Shown here: positions 40,653-50,604 of the stretch, piece after piece
How positions within the stretch are numbered: the stretch's first letter is position 1
Layout of the letters: each line of letters starts with the position of its first letter
Made by a program: the position numbers and the translations under genes
Notes under the pieces: generated by a model
Databases searched by the model: none
Told to the model about the DNA's origin: nothing
Seen by the model: only the letters and a program-made list of their open reading frames with translations
Source: Rhodoferax sp.
GTDB taxonomy: Bacteria; Pseudomonadota; Gammaproteobacteria; Burkholderiales; Burkholderiaceae_C
Assembly (NCBI RefSeq): GCF_030697375.1
Contig: NZ_JAUYQD010000069.1
Span: 1 to 64,000 of the forward strand
Length of the DNA stretch: 64,000 bases
Reading direction: 5' to 3'

Positions 40653-40681
40653 TTGTCACACGGATGTCACAAATTCTTCTT
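40653..40681 (+). promoter_or_regulatory. Pho box upstream of pstS
   Basis: TTGTCAC (40653) and ATGTCAC (40664), with a 4-nt spacer, are followed by a weaker TCTTCTT (40675). It lies 42 bp before the pstS ATG, the position known for PhoB-controlled pst operons. Confidence 0.82.
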
Positions 40682-40722
40682 AAAGTGCAGGCATTCCTTA
40701 ACCAACCTACCAAGGGTATTTG

Positions 40723-41766
40723 ATGAACTTCTCTTTTGACCGCGCTGTTCTGGCCGTGCTGGCAACAACGTCTTTGAGTTTTGCAGGTGCAGTCAGCGCC
40801 CAGGAAATTACCGGTGCGGGTGCCAGCTTTCCGGCGCCCATTTATTCCAAGTGGGCCTCGGACTACTACAAGGCCACGGGTGTCAAAGTGAACTACCAGT
40901 CCATCGGCTCCGGTGGTGGGATCAAACAAATTGATGCGAAGACGGTGGATTTTGGTGCATCGGATGCGCCATTGAAAGACGAAGAGTTGGCCAAAAAGGG
41001 GCAGATCCAATTTCCTACCGTCATTGGCGGTGTGGTGCCGGTGATTAACGTCAAAGGCATTGAACCGGGCCAATTGAAATTGTCAGGCCAGGTCTTGGGT
41101 GATATTTATCTGGGCAAAGTGGCCCGCTGGAACGATGCGGCCATCAAGGCGCTGAACCCTACACTGGCCTTGCCAGACGCAGCCATTGCGCAGGTCCGCC
41201 GCGCCGATGGTTCTGGAACCTCATTCCTGTTTACAAATTACCTGAGCAAGGTGAATGCCGACTGGAAAGCCAAAGTGGGCGAGGGCACGGCCGTGAATTG
41301 GCCCGTGGGTGCGGGCGGTAAGGGCAATGAAGGTGTGGCGGCTTTCGTGGGTCGCCTGCCCAACTCGATTGGCTACGTTGAATATTCCTATGTCAAGCAA
41401 AACAAAATGAACTACGCCATCATGCAAAACGCATCCGGTGCATTTGTGGCGCCTGATGATGTGGCCTTCAAGGCTGCGGCTGCCGGTGCGGATTGGAGCA
41501 AATCGTTCTACCAAATCTTGACCAACCAGCCTGGCAAAGAATCATGGCCTATCACGGGTGCGACGTTCATTCTGATGCACACCAAACAAGACAAGCCTGC
41601 CAGCGCGACGGAGACCCTCAAATTCTTCAGCTGGGCCTATAAAAATGGCGAAAAAACGGCTGCAGACTTGGACTATGTGCCCATGCCCAAGGCGGTGGTG
41701 ACCTCGATCGAAAAGCTCTGGGGCGAGATCAAGGATGCATCTGGCAAGCCAGTGGCCATCAAATAA
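40723..41766 (+). CDS. pstS: Phosphate ABC transporter periplasmic binding protein
   Basis: A 347-aa PstS that binds inorganic phosphate in the periplasm for the PstCAB importer. The signal peptide is at about 1-26 (cleavage AVSA-Q). The mature start EITGAGASFPAPIYSKWA carries the phosphate-binding Ser, and the other ligand loops are SIGSGGGIKQI, DFGASDAPL and RRADGSGTSFLFT. The ATG at 40723 has AAGGG 6 nt upstream; an in-frame TTG 3 bp earlier is less likely. It is the first gene of pstSCAB-phoU-phoBR, behind a Pho box. Confidence 0.97.
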   Translation: MNFSFDRAVLAVLATTSLSFAGAVSAQEITGAGASFPAPIYSKWASDYYKATGVKVNYQSIGSGGGIKQIDAKTVDFGASDAPLKDEELAKKGQIQFPTVIGGVVPVINVKGIEPGQLKLSGQVLGDIYLGKVARWNDAAIKALNPTLALPDAAIAQVRRADGSGTSFLFTNYLSKVNADWKAKVGEGTAVNWPVGAGGKGNEGVAAFVGRLPNSIGYVEYSYVKQNKMNYAIMQNASGAFVAPDDVAFKAAAAGADWSKSFYQILTNQPGKESWPITGATFILMHTKQDKPASATETLKFFSWAYKNGEKTAADLDYVPMPKAVVTSIEKLWGEIKDASGKPVAIK

Positions 41767-41808
41767 GCGCTGCGACGTACTGAACCCGAATTGACGGAGC
41801 TTGTCCCC

Positions 41809-42840
41809 ATGTCATCTACACTTGTCCGTGGGGCTTCCCCGTCTAATTCGTCTGTAATATCGTCTGCTCGCGCAATGACCAAACCTCCTCCCCTCAAGCG
41901 GCCCCGCTCGGGCCCCATGGCTGATCGCATATTCGGCTGGATGGCCAAGGGGGCGGCGCTGCTGACCCTGGGCTTGTTGTTGGCAATTTTGACCTCACTC
42001 ACCATCAGTGCGTGGCCCGCGATCAGCAAATACGGGTTTTCCTTTTTGACAAGTACCTCATGGGACCCTGTGAAAGAGGAATTTGGCGGCTTGGTCATGA
42101 TCTACGGAACGGTGGCCACCTCCCTGATCGCTTTGCTGATTGCTGTGCCGGTGAGTTTCGGTATTGCCTTGTTCTTGACGGAGTTGTCGCCTGCATGGCT
42201 TAAACGTCCTTTGGGCACGGCTGTGGAGTTGCTGGCGGCGATTCCCTCCATTGTGTACGGCATGTGGGGTTTGCTGGTTTTTGGCCCGGTGCTTTCCACC
42301 TACGTGCAGCAGCCCTTGCAGGCCCTGTTTTCCGATGTGCCGTATCTCGGGGCTTTCGTGTCGGGCCCGCCTGTGGGCATTGGTATTTTGTCGGCGGGCA
42401 TCATTTTGGCGATCATGATTATTCCGTTCATCTCTGCGGTCATGCGGGATGTATTTGAAGTGACTCCCCCCTTGTTGAAAGAGTCCGCCTATGGGCTGGG
42501 CGCCACCACCTGGGAAGTGGTGTCCAAGGTAGTGCTGCCTTACACCAAAACGGGTGTTATCGGGGGCATCATGCTGGGACTGGGGCGTGCCATCGGAGAG
42601 ACCATGGCGGTCACCTTTGTCATCGGCAACTTCAATCAGCTGGACTCGGTGAGCCTGTTTCAGGCTGCCAACAGCATTACCTCGGCATTGGCCAACGAAT
42701 TTGCAGAAGCGGGCGAGGGCTTGCACCAGGCTTCGCTGATGTATCTGGGGTTGGTGCTTTTCTTTATTACCTTTGTCATCCTGTCCTTGTCCAAAGTGCT
42801 GCTGTTACAGCTGCGTAAAGGCGAGGGAGAAAAAACATGA
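41809..42840 (+). CDS. pstC: Phosphate ABC transporter permease PstC
   Basis: A 343-aa inner-membrane permease with six hydrophobic segments and the EAA loop [20 protein letters not shown] that contacts PstB. It has a Ser-rich N-terminal extension of about 35 residues before the first membrane segment. The start at 41809 is chosen with GGAG 10 nt upstream; a Met within the extension (MTKPPP) is an alternative. It overlaps pstA by ATGA. Confidence 0.95.
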   Translation: MSSTLVRGASPSNSSVISSARAMTKPPPLKRPRSGPMADRIFGWMAKGAALLTLGLLLAILTSLTISAWPAISKYGFSFLTSTSWDPVKEEFGGLVMIYGTVATSLIALLIAVPVSFGIALFLTELSPAWLKRPLGTAVELLAAIPSIVYGMWGLLVFGPVLSTYVQQPLQALFSDVPYLGAFVSGPPVGIGILSAGIILAIMIIPFISAVMRDVFEVTPPLLKESAYGLGATTWEVVSKVVLPYTKTGVIGGIMLGLGRAIGETMAVTFVIGNFNQLDSVSLFQAANSITSALANEFAEAGEGLHQASLMYLGLVLFFITFVILSLSKVLLLQLRKGEGEKT

Positions 42841-43700
42841 GCACTTCTGCGCTGCATCAGGCCCGTTTGGCCAAGTTTGCGCGACGCAAACAGGTCAATA
42901 CCCTGGCAACCACCCTGGCACTTTTGGCCATGGGATTCGGCTTGTTCTGGCTGTTCTGGATTCTGTGGGAAACCATTCGCCTGGGGTTTGACGGCATGGC
43001 CTGGGCCACGCTGACCCAGATGACACCACCTCCCAATGAAGAAGGCGGTCTGGCCAATGCCATCTACGGCTCGTTCTTGATGGTGTTGCTGGCCACGTGT
43101 GTGGGCACACCCGTGGGTGTGATGGCAGGTATCTACCTGGCAGAGTTCGACACCAAAAGCTGGTTTGCTTCTCTGACCCGTTTTGTCAACGATATCTTGC
43201 TGTCCGCCCCGTCCATTGTGGTGGGCCTGTTCGTCTACGCGGTGGTGGTATCGCGTTTTAAATCGTTTTCTGGGTATGCCGGCATTTTGGCGCTGTCCCT
43301 GATTGTGATTCCCGTGGTCATTCGCACCACCGAGAACATGCTGCAACTGGTGCCCGCTGGTTTGCGTGAAGCGGCCTATGCGCTGGGTGCGCCCAAGTGG
43401 AAAGTGATATTGAGCATCACCCTCAAGGCAGCGCGGTCCGGGGTGATCACCGGTGTCTTGCTGGCCGTGGCCCGCATTGCCGGCGAAACAGCACCCCTGT
43501 TGTTTACGGCACTGAGCAACCAGTTCTGGACCTCCAGCCTGGGAGAGCCCATGGCCAGTTTGCCGGTGACCATTTTCAAGTTCGCCATGAGCCCGTATGA
43601 AAACTGGCAAAAGCTGGCATGGGCCGGTGTGTTCCTGATCACAGCGGCGGTCCTGGGCCTGAATATTTTGGCCCGTATCCTGACTCGCAGCAAAATTTGA
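42837..43700 (+). CDS. pstA: Phosphate ABC transporter permease PstA
   Basis: A 287-aa inner-membrane permease, second half of the PstCA channel. Hydrophobic segments match PstC in layout, and the EAA loop reads [15 protein letters not shown]. The start overlaps the pstC stop by 4 nt. Length is standard. It is followed after 35 bp by pstB. Confidence 0.96.
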   Translation: MSTSALHQARLAKFARRKQVNTLATTLALLAMGFGLFWLFWILWETIRLGFDGMAWATLTQMTPPPNEEGGLANAIYGSFLMVLLATCVGTPVGVMAGIYLAEFDTKSWFASLTRFVNDILLSAPSIVVGLFVYAVVVSRFKSFSGYAGILALSLIVIPVVIRTTENMLQLVPAGLREAAYALGAPKWKVILSITLKAARSGVITGVLLAVARIAGETAPLLFTALSNQFWTSSLGEPMASLPVTIFKFAMSPYENWQKLAWAGVFLITAAVLGLNILARILTRSKI

Positions 43701-43735
43701 CCGGGCTCTGAGCCCTCTAATCTGAAAAACACCCT

Positions 43736-44515
43736 ATGCTAAGTACCACTTCAGCGCCGGAAAAAACAAAAATTTCGGTCAAAGACCTCAATTTTTACTA
43801 CGGCAAGTTTCACGCGCTCAAGGGCATCAATCTGGAAATTCCAGAAAAGAAGGTCACGGCGTTTATTGGTCCTTCGGGCTGTGGTAAATCGACCCTCTTG
43901 CGTATTTTTAACCGGATGTTCGAGCTCTACCCTGAGCAAAGGGCAGAAGGGCAAATCTTGCTGGATGGCGAGAACCTGCTGACCAGCAAGGAAGATGTCG
44001 CTTTATTGCGCGCCAAAGTAGGCATGGTCTTCCAAAAGCCCACACCGTTTCCCATGTCGATCTATGACAACATCGCCTTTGGCGTGAAGCTGTTTGAGTC
44101 TTTGAACGCCTCCGACATGGACGAGCGTGTGGAATGGGCCTTGCGCAAGTCCGCACTGTGGTCCGAGGTCAAGGACAAGTTGAACCAAAGCGGCTCCAGC
44201 CTGTCGGGTGGGCAGCAGCAGCGTCTGTGTATTGCACGCGGCATTGCCATCAAGCCCGAGGTTCTGTTGCTGGATGAGCCTTGTTCTGCGTTGGACCCGA
44301 TTTCTACCGCCAAGGTGGAAGAGTTGATCGTAGAGCTCAAGAGCGACTACACCGTGGTGATCGTCACCCACAACATGCAGCAGGCAGCCCGTTGCAGCGA
44401 CTACACGGCCTATATGTATTTGGGCGACTTGATGGAATTTGGCTCCACCGAGCAAATGTTCTTCAAGCCCACCCGCAAGGAAACAGAAGACTACATCACT
44501 GGTAGGTTTGGTTAG
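43736..44515 (+). CDS. pstB: Phosphate ABC transporter ATPase PstB
   Basis: A 259-aa ATPase that drives phosphate import and, with PhoU, signals phosphate status to PhoR. Walker A is GPSGCGKST, the Q-loop lies in [10 protein letters not shown], the signature is LSGGQQQRL, Walker B is [11 protein letters not shown] and the switch His is in VTHN. Length and motifs are standard. Confidence 0.97.
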   Translation: MLSTTSAPEKTKISVKDLNFYYGKFHALKGINLEIPEKKVTAFIGPSGCGKSTLLRIFNRMFELYPEQRAEGQILLDGENLLTSKEDVALLRAKVGMVFQKPTPFPMSIYDNIAFGVKLFESLNASDMDERVEWALRKSALWSEVKDKLNQSGSSLSGGQQQRLCIARGIAIKPEVLLLDEPCSALDPISTAKVEELIVELKSDYTVVIVTHNMQQAARCSDYTAYMYLGDLMEFGSTEQMFFKPTRKETEDYITGRFG

Positions 44516-44531
44516 ATTGAGAGGAGATTAC

Positions 44532-45233
44532 ATGTCCGATAAGCACTTATCCACCCAGTTCGACAGCGAACTGACCTCTGTCTCCAGCCGCGTCATGGAG
44601 CTTGGCGGCTTGGTCGAGTCCCAAATTCGCCAGGCCATCTACGCGCTGTCCCAGTTCAGCGTGGAAGTGGCCAATGAAGTCAGCGCCCGGGAGGCTCGGG
44701 TGAATGCCATGGAGATTGAGATTGACCATGATCTCTCCTCCATCATTGCGCGCCGGCAGCCTACCGCGCGGGATTTGCGTTTGCTCATCGCCATCTCCAA
44801 AACCACGGCCAATCTGGAGCGCGTGGGGGATGAGGCGGAAAAAATTGCCCGCATGGTGCGCTCCATCATCCACAGCGGCGCCCCCCGGTCCTTGCCCTCC
44901 TTGGAGCTGCGCGTGGCTGCGGATCTGGCCTCTGGCTTGCTCAACAAGGCCCTGGATGCATTTGCACGGCTGGACGTGGCGGCTGCGGTGGCCATCCTCA
45001 AGGAGGATGACTTGATCGACAAGGAGTTCGACGGTTTTGTGCGCAAGCTCATCACTTACATGATGGAAGACCCCCGCATGATTTCCCCCAGCCTCGACCT
45101 GCTGTTTCTGGCCAAGGCGATTGAGCGCATCGGCGACCACGCCAAGAACATCGCTGAGTTCATTATTTATGTGGTCAAGGGAGAAGATGTGCGCCATGCC
45201 ACGATTGAAAAAATTGAGTCTGTTGTCAGATGA
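44532..45233 (+). CDS. phoU: Phosphate transport system regulator PhoU
   Basis: A 233-aa PhoU made of two three-helix bundles, with the metal-binding ExxxD motifs in LERVGDEAEKIARMV and IERIGDHAKNIAEFI. It links PstB to PhoR and holds PhoR inactive when phosphate is plentiful. The start at 44532 has GGAGA just upstream; longer in-frame starts lie in pstB. Its stop overlaps the phoB start by ATGA. Confidence 0.96.
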   Translation: MSDKHLSTQFDSELTSVSSRVMELGGLVESQIRQAIYALSQFSVEVANEVSAREARVNAMEIEIDHDLSSIIARRQPTARDLRLLIAISKTTANLERVGDEAEKIARMVRSIIHSGAPRSLPSLELRVAADLASGLLNKALDAFARLDVAAAVAILKEDDLIDKEFDGFVRKLITYMMEDPRMISPSLDLLFLAKAIERIGDHAKNIAEFIIYVVKGEDVRHATIEKIESVVR

Positions 45234-45964
45234 GAAACATGCCAACGGTCCTGGTGGTGGAGGACGAGCCTGCCATTGCTGAACTCATCGCCGTGAACCT
45301 GCGGCACAACGGCTTTCGGCCTACCTGGGCCATGGACAGCGCCAGTGCCCAGTGCGAGCTGGATGCCGCGCTGCCCGACCTGATTCTGCTGGACTGGATG
45401 CTGCCCGGAGAGAGTGGGCTGGTGCTTGCCAAACGTTGGCGTGCCCACCCCCGAACCAAGGCGGTGCCCTTGATCATGCTCACCGCGCGTGGCGACGAGT
45501 CGGACCGTGTGGCGGGCTTGGATGCCGGTGCCGACGATTACATTGCCAAGCCCTTTTCCACCAAAGAGTTGTTGGCACGCATCCGTGCGGTGCTGCGCCG
45601 GCGCGCGCCCGAGCCCGTGGGGGAAGCGATTTCTGTGGGCGGTCTGACTTTGGACCCCGGCACGCACCGTGTGTCTTTTGAAGACCGGCCTATCAAGCTG
45701 GGCCCCACCGAATTCAAGTTGCTGCACTACCTGTTGGGGCACGCAGAGCGTGTCCACAGCCGAGCCCAGTTGCTGGACAAGGTCTGGGGTGACCATGTGT
45801 ACATTGAAGAGCGCACGGTGGATGTGCACGTCAAGCGTTTGCGAGAAGCCCTGGGCCAAGCCGGTGCTTTGGTTGAGACCGTGCGTGGTGCGGGCTACCG
45901 CTTGACCGCCAAGCCGTTGGACAGCCCGGCAGGCCAGACGGCGGTGGAACGCTTGAGCGCCTGA
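45230..45964 (+). CDS. phoB: Phosphate response regulator PhoB
   Basis: A 244-aa OmpR-family regulator. The receiver domain has Glu11/Asp12, phospho-acceptor Asp55 (LILLDWMLPG) and Lys in AKPFST. The winged helix ends with VRGAGYRL. It should bind the 11-nt-periodic arrays found at six places in this window. A second start at Met4 would give a more standard N-terminus. It is coupled to phoU and followed after 16 bp by phoR. Confidence 0.95.
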   Translation: MRNMPTVLVVEDEPAIAELIAVNLRHNGFRPTWAMDSASAQCELDAALPDLILLDWMLPGESGLVLAKRWRAHPRTKAVPLIMLTARGDESDRVAGLDAGADDYIAKPFSTKELLARIRAVLRRRAPEPVGEAISVGGLTLDPGTHRVSFEDRPIKLGPTEFKLLHYLLGHAERVHSRAQLLDKVWGDHVYIEERTVDVHVKRLREALGQAGALVETVRGAGYRLTAKPLDSPAGQTAVERLSA

Positions 45965-45980
45965 CCTGCGGCACACCCGG

Positions 45981-47318
45981 ATGTTGTGGCGTTTTTTTTC
46001 TTTCTTCGTTTGCCAGGCATTGTCAGCAGGGGCGGGCTGGTATCTGGCGCTGTACGGTGACGCGTGGCTGGGGGCACTGGCCATGGCGATTGTGGGGGGC
46101 TACGTCTGGCTGAGTTTTGATGCCTTGCGGGGCGCGCGTTTGCTGCGCTGGCTTCGCAAAGGTGAAACCGACAGTGTTGCATTGGGCCACGGGCTTTGGG
46201 GCGAAGTGTCTGATCGCGTCCGGCGTCTGGTGCGCGTGCATGACCGTTTGGCGGTTGAAAGTGAAGGGCGTCTGCAGGATTTTCTGGCGGCGCTGCAGGC
46301 ATCCCCCAATGGGGTGGTGCTGCTGGATTCGCAGGGACGTATTGAATGGTTCAACCAGACGGCAGCCACCCATTTCGGTTTTGATGCGCGGCGCGACATG
46401 CTGCAGCATTTTGGCAACCTGGTGCGCGACCCTGGATTTGCGGCCTACTTGGCCGGACGCGATTTTCGCCACGATGTGGTGATGCCTGGGCGCGATAACA
46501 CCAGTTCCAAGCCGGTCAAACTCTCGGTGCACCTGCACTCCTATGGGGAAGGGCGCAGCCTGCTGCTGTCCCGCGATATCACCGCGGTGGAGCAGGCCGA
46601 TGCCATGCGGCGCGATTTCGTGGCCAATGTGTCGCACGAGATTCGCACGCCCTTGACCGTGTTGGCTGGCTTTGTGGAAACATTGCAGTCGCTGCCCCTG
46701 AATGCCGATGAACGCCAGCGTTACCTGGGCCTGATGTCCCAGCAGGCCCAGCGCATGCAAACCCTGGTGACGGACTTGTTGATGCTCTCCCGCCTGGAAG
46801 GCAGCCCGCTGCCGCCCACCCAGGAATGGGTTTCCGTCGCTGCCTTGATGGCGCAATGCCAGCAAGATGCGCACGATTTGTCCAGCGTCTTGGGGGCACG
46901 CACGCAGGACATTGGTTTTGAGGTGGATGGCGAGTGCGAAGTATCCGGCTCCGGCGCCGAGTTGTTGAGTGCCATGTCCAACTTGATTGGCAACGCCATC
47001 CGGTACACCCCTGTGGACAAAACGATCCGGGTCTGTTGGAAGACGACGCCAGAAGGGGGGGCGAGGTTCAGCGTCCAGGATACGGGGCCAGGCATTGCAC
47101 CGGAGCACATCGCGCGCCTGACCGAGCGCTTTTACCGTGTGGACCGCAGCCGCTCGCGGGACACCGGGGGAACCGGCTTGGGACTGGCCATTGTCAAACA
47201 TGTGGCGCAACGCCATGGGGCCGAGTTGGGCATCGACAGCGTGCCCGGCAAAGGCTCCCATTTTTCGATTACCTTCCCGGCGCAACGCGTGCGCCGACTT
47301 CGGCTGGTGCTGGCCTGA
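45981..47318 (+). CDS. phoR: Phosphate sensor histidine kinase PhoR
   Basis: A 445-aa membrane kinase with two close N-terminal membrane segments (about 4-40) and almost no periplasmic loop, as is usual for PhoR. A PAS domain follows (about 95-205), then the H-box with His219 (ANVSHEIRTPLTVLAG), N-box (NLIGNAIRYTP) and G-box (GGTGLGLAIVK). It phosphorylates PhoB when PstSCAB-PhoU reports low phosphate. It ends 26 bp before the convergent acylase gene. Confidence 0.95.
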   Translation: MLWRFFSFFVCQALSAGAGWYLALYGDAWLGALAMAIVGGYVWLSFDALRGARLLRWLRKGETDSVALGHGLWGEVSDRVRRLVRVHDRLAVESEGRLQDFLAALQASPNGVVLLDSQGRIEWFNQTAATHFGFDARRDMLQHFGNLVRDPGFAAYLAGRDFRHDVVMPGRDNTSSKPVKLSVHLHSYGEGRSLLLSRDITAVEQADAMRRDFVANVSHEIRTPLTVLAGFVETLQSLPLNADERQRYLGLMSQQAQRMQTLVTDLLMLSRLEGSPLPPTQEWVSVAALMAQCQQDAHDLSSVLGARTQDIGFEVDGECEVSGSGAELLSAMSNLIGNAIRYTPVDKTIRVCWKTTPEGGARFSVQDTGPGIAPEHIARLTERFYRVDRSRSRDTGGTGLGLAIVKHVAQRHGAELGIDSVPGKGSHFSITFPAQRVRRLRLVLA

Positions 47319-47344
47319 AGCCAGTTTTGAGGGCGGTGTATGCG

Positions 47345-49747
47345 CTAGCGCACCGGCTTCAGGGTCAGCGTGCTTTGGGTGTGGGCCTTGACGTCTGCTG
47401 CACTCAGGTATTGGGGCACGTACAGGCCTTCGGCAAATTGCTCCGCCTGGTCGGCATAGTGGGCGTCGAATAACACCCCGCTTTGGCCCACCGGATTGAT
47501 GCCTACGGCCTTGCTGGCATCGGCGAAATCAACCACCCGCCGGGTGGACGGCCCATAACTCGCTGGCCAGGGTGCCGTGCCGATGTCGCTGGAGAGGTTG
47601 TTGGGAACTTCACGGCCTCCGGCAACTGCGAATGGCCCGACGTTGAACAGCAGATTCAGTGGCTTTTGCAGGCCCAGGGGATGGCCATGGGTCAGGGTGT
47701 GCGTCTGGCCCCAGGACCAGGACAGCAGGCTTTTGCCATACAGGCTTTGCAAGTGCTCCAGCGCGTCATGCCAGGCCACCCGTACGGTTTCGAAACGGCT
47801 CTCTTTGGGGGATGTGTCCACGTTGTCCCACCAGGGGGATTTGGCGTCTGCCGCCAGCAAGGGCAGGGCGGAATCCAGGGCCCGGGTACGCAGCAGGTTA
47901 TCGAACTGCACTTCGCCCAACTCATCGGCCATGGCCGCGTGGGCCAACTGGTACAGCAGCTCGCTGAACAGGGTGGCGGCGATGCTGTCGCGGGTGTAGC
48001 TGCCATCCCATTTTTCCAGCGGCTCCAAGAACGCTTTTTCGTTCGGGTCGGTGACCACGGCGCGGAGCACGGGCAGCAGGTCTTTGAGGACGCGCGCGCT
48101 GTAATCGGTGCCTGCGTCGAGCTGCAATGCTTGAGCACCGGCCGTGTCCCATTTGCGCTTGGGGTTGTCCAGCATCAAGTCCAGGCGTTGCGCCCGGTCA
48201 GCCAGGTTGTAGTAGCCAGGGACGGGTACACCGCTGCTGGGTTTGGGCTGGTGGTTGGCCGACACAATGTAGCCGCGCGGCGGGTTTTCCTCTTGCGGGT
48301 TGAAGCTGAAGTTGTAGAAGCCCAGTTTTTCAGCCTCCCCTTTGCTGGCATTCAGAATAAAAGTCGGGTTCACGCCCTCGGGACGGATCGGCAATTTGGC
48401 CGCCGCCCACCAAGCGATGTCGCCAGCGGCGTTGGCCCACACCACGTTCAAACCCGGGGAGTGGATTTTGTTGGCCGCAGTGCGGGCCTTTTCGCGTGTA
48501 TCGGCGCGGTTCAATTCATAAAAGGCCTGCAGCACCGGGTTCTCGGTTTCCAGAAAGGCCCACCACATGGCAACGGGTGTTTTGCCGTAGTTCTCGCTAA
48601 ATGCATCGGTGATGATGGGGCCGTGCGGCGAGCGCCGCAATTTGAGCTGCACGGGGGCTGCACCCTTGACGGCAATCGTTTCAGTGCGTGTTTTCAGGTC
48701 CACCCATTGGTCCTGGTACCAGACCTGTTTGGCATTGGCCGGGTTCACTTTTTCGGCGATCAGGTCCACGTCGTCGTTCTGAAACATCGTGATGCTCCAG
48801 CCGAATTGGGCGTTGTGGCCCAGCAGCGCCACGGGGTTGAGCGCCTGGTAATGGCCGTACAGGTCAAAGCCCGGGGCGCTCAGGTGGGCCTCGTACCACA
48901 CCGCCGGCGCCGAATAACCGATGTGCGGGTCGCCAGCCAGAATCGGCTTGCCGCTGGCCGTGCGTCGGCCCGAAATGGCCCAGGCATTGCTGCCTTCAAA
49001 GAGGGGAATCGCAGCTGCATCCAGCGCTTTCTGGCTGTTCAGCGCCAATTGGTTCAGGTTTTTCCAATCTCCGCTGTCCAGTACGGGCGCTGCTTGCGCC
49101 AGCACGCCCTCGGGGTGCCAGTCGATGTCAAAGACCTTCAGGTAGTCGGCGCCCAGGTGATCGCGGATGTAGGTGAGCGCGGGTTCTGTTTTAAAGGCGG
49201 CGGCAAAACTGTAGGCCAGGTAGCCTGAAACCGCAAAGGTGTCTTGCGGCGTGAACGGGCGTTTGGGAATGCCGAGGATGTCAAATTCCAGGGGCGCTTT
49301 GTGGCTGGCCTGGTATTGGTTAATGCCGTCCAGGTAGGCCAGCAAGGCTTGGCTGGCCGGGCTGCCCAGGTCCAGCTGGGCGACAGCCTCGTCGGCCCGT
49401 GCGCGTATGCCCAGGGTGCGAAACAGCTTGTCGGTGTCCAGCAGTTTGGGGCCCAAAATTTCGGCCAACTCACCCCTGGCCAGGCGGCGCACGATTTCCA
49501 TTTGGAACAGCCGGTCTTGCGCATGCACATAACCCAGCGCCCGGTACATATCGGACTCATTCTCCGCGCGGATGTGGGGCACGCCGCGTTCGTCATAGTT
49601 CACACGCACGGGCGCTTGCAGATTGCGCAGGCCGGCCGCACCACTGCGCACCGGTTGCTTGGTATGCACATACCAGGCGCCCGCGCCGCCCACTGCAATG
49701 AGCGCCGCAAGCAGCGTGGCGCTGAGAATTTTGAATCCGATGTGCAT
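47345..49747 (-). CDS. Penicillin-acylase-family Ntn hydrolase (S45)
   Basis: An 800-aa secreted amidase of the S45 family, which includes penicillin G/V acylases and acyl-homoserine lactone acylases (PvdQ, QuiP). It has an N-terminal membrane or signal segment at 7-26, an alpha-chain opening VNYDERGVPHIRAENESD, the processing site Gly252-Ser253 (FEGSNAWAISG) with Ser253 as the beta-chain N-terminal nucleophile, and the beta-chain GDPHIGYSAPAVWYEAHL. Substrate is unknown; quorum-signal degradation is possible. AGGAG lies 8 nt upstream of the ATG. The upstream bases 49748-49891 carry only decayed TetR sequence. Confidence 0.9.
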   Translation of the reverse strand: MHIGFKILSATLLAALIAVGGAGAWYVHTKQPVRSGAAGLRNLQAPVRVNYDERGVPHIRAENESDMYRALGYVHAQDRLFQMEIVRRLARGELAEILGPKLLDTDKLFRTLGIRARADEAVAQLDLGSPASQALLAYLDGINQYQASHKAPLEFDILGIPKRPFTPQDTFAVSGYLAYSFAAAFKTEPALTYIRDHLGADYLKVFDIDWHPEGVLAQAAPVLDSGDWKNLNQLALNSQKALDAAAIPLFEGSNAWAISGRRTASGKPILAGDPHIGYSAPAVWYEAHLSAPGFDLYGHYQALNPVALLGHNAQFGWSITMFQNDDVDLIAEKVNPANAKQVWYQDQWVDLKTRTETIAVKGAAPVQLKLRRSPHGPIITDAFSENYGKTPVAMWWAFLETENPVLQAFYELNRADTREKARTAANKIHSPGLNVVWANAAGDIAWWAAAKLPIRPEGVNPTFILNASKGEAEKLGFYNFSFNPQEENPPRGYIVSANHQPKPSSGVPVPGYYNLADRAQRLDLMLDNPKRKWDTAGAQALQLDAGTDYSARVLKDLLPVLRAVVTDPNEKAFLEPLEKWDGSYTRDSIAATLFSELLYQLAHAAMADELGEVQFDNLLRTRALDSALPLLAADAKSPWWDNVDTSPKESRFETVRVAWHDALEHLQSLYGKSLLSWSWGQTHTLTHGHPLGLQKPLNLLFNVGPFAVAGGREVPNNLSSDIGTAPWPASYGPSTRRVVDFADASKAVGINPVGQSGVLFDAHYADQAEQFAEGLYVPQYLSAADVKAHTQSTLTLKPVR

Positions 49748-49891
49748 GTGCTGCGTCTCCTACTCGTTTGCGAGGACAGGCCCGCGTACCAAGCAGGCGG
49801 GCGGTGCCGAACTGCGCATCATAAAGCGCGTGTCTGCAGCGGCGCAGTTCGGCCAAGAAGGGCGCCAGCTGGGTGCCCAAGTCCTGCGCAC

Positions 49892-50047
49892 TCAGGTCAA
49901 TTTCGTATCCAGCGTGCGGTGCGCCATTTGCAGCAAGTCCAGCCAGCCCGTGCCCTCGTGCATCAGCCGCGCGCTGGGGAAGTATTTATAGAAGGTGGCG
50001 TCCCCCAGGCCGGCGGTCCGGGCGATTTGTTGCATGGTGGTGCGCAT
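49892..50047 (-). pseudogene. Decayed TetR-family regulator, N-terminal fragment
   Basis: A 51-codon ORF that begins like a TetR helix-turn-helix (MQQIARTAGLGDATFYKYFPS) and stops soon after. Another frame downstream (minus strand, about 49790-49880) continues with helical sequence (GTQLAPFLAELRRCRHAL), which suggests a frameshifted and truncated gene. TetR genes often sit beside the small DUF6463-like membrane protein found upstream here. The fragment may still make a short peptide, but no ligand domain is left. Confidence 0.6.
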
Positions 50048-50050
50048 GCA

Positions 50051-50419
50051 TCAGTACCCCAGGCCGTAGCCCGCAGCGATCAGCCAGGGCCCCAGAACCA
50101 GCGCCGCCCAGAAAGGCGATTTGGGGAAGGCCGTGATTCCCGCGAGGGCGGTTACCAGGACGTAGACGCCCAGAATCTGGAGCAAGGCCAGGTCACCCAC
50201 CGCCACGGCGTGGATGGCGACATGCCCAGCCGCCATGAGCAAGGGGCCAAAGATCACAAACCAGAACGCGGTGCGCCGGGCCTCCGGCGCGGGTGCGGCA
50301 AATTGCCCGACATAGCCAGCAGAGACGGCCTCGGCCAAGGGCTTTTTGTACTTGACCAGGCCAAAAACCAGATGGGCCAAGCCCAGGGCGAATGTGAGCC
50401 AGGCGACGAGGTGGGGCAT
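50051..50419 (-). CDS. Small integral membrane protein (DUF6463-like)
   Basis: A 122-aa protein with four hydrophobic segments (about 5-22, 48-66, 75-95, 100-120) and charged loops between them. The opening LTFALGLAHLVFGL and the central FWFVIFGPLLMAAGHVA resemble small membrane proteins of the DUF6463 type; this is recognition by look, not by search. Its stop is adjacent to the start of the TetR remnant, so both formed one operon. The 185 bp upstream are strongly A/T-rich (50440-50530), then G-rich. Confidence 0.65.
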   Translation of the reverse strand: MPHLVAWLTFALGLAHLVFGLVKYKKPLAEAVSAGYVGQFAAPAPEARRTAFWFVIFGPLLMAAGHVAIHAVAVGDLALLQILGVYVLVTALAGITAFPKSPFWAALVLGPWLIAAGYGLGY

Positions 50420-50536
50420 ACCGGGGGTCCTTCGGAAGGTGTAAATGTGATGGAAATGTTTATTAAATATACTTGCTATTGTTAATTATTGCAATTTATT
50501 GAAAATTTGAATAGTAAATATTTAATATTGGCGTGT

Positions 50537-50593
50537 TGGGGCCTTGTGGGGCCATTGGTACCTTGGGTGGGAAAGTGGGGGGGGAGGGGGGGC
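50537..50593 (+). other. G-run tract, quadruplex-capable
   Basis: At least six runs of three or more G lie within 57 bases on the plus strand, including one run of eight and one of seven. It lies directly downstream of hpnE on the other strand and beside an A/T-rich stretch. No gene is visible in 50420-50604. Confidence 0.5.
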
Positions 50594-50604
50594 TGCAGCC
50601 GTGT

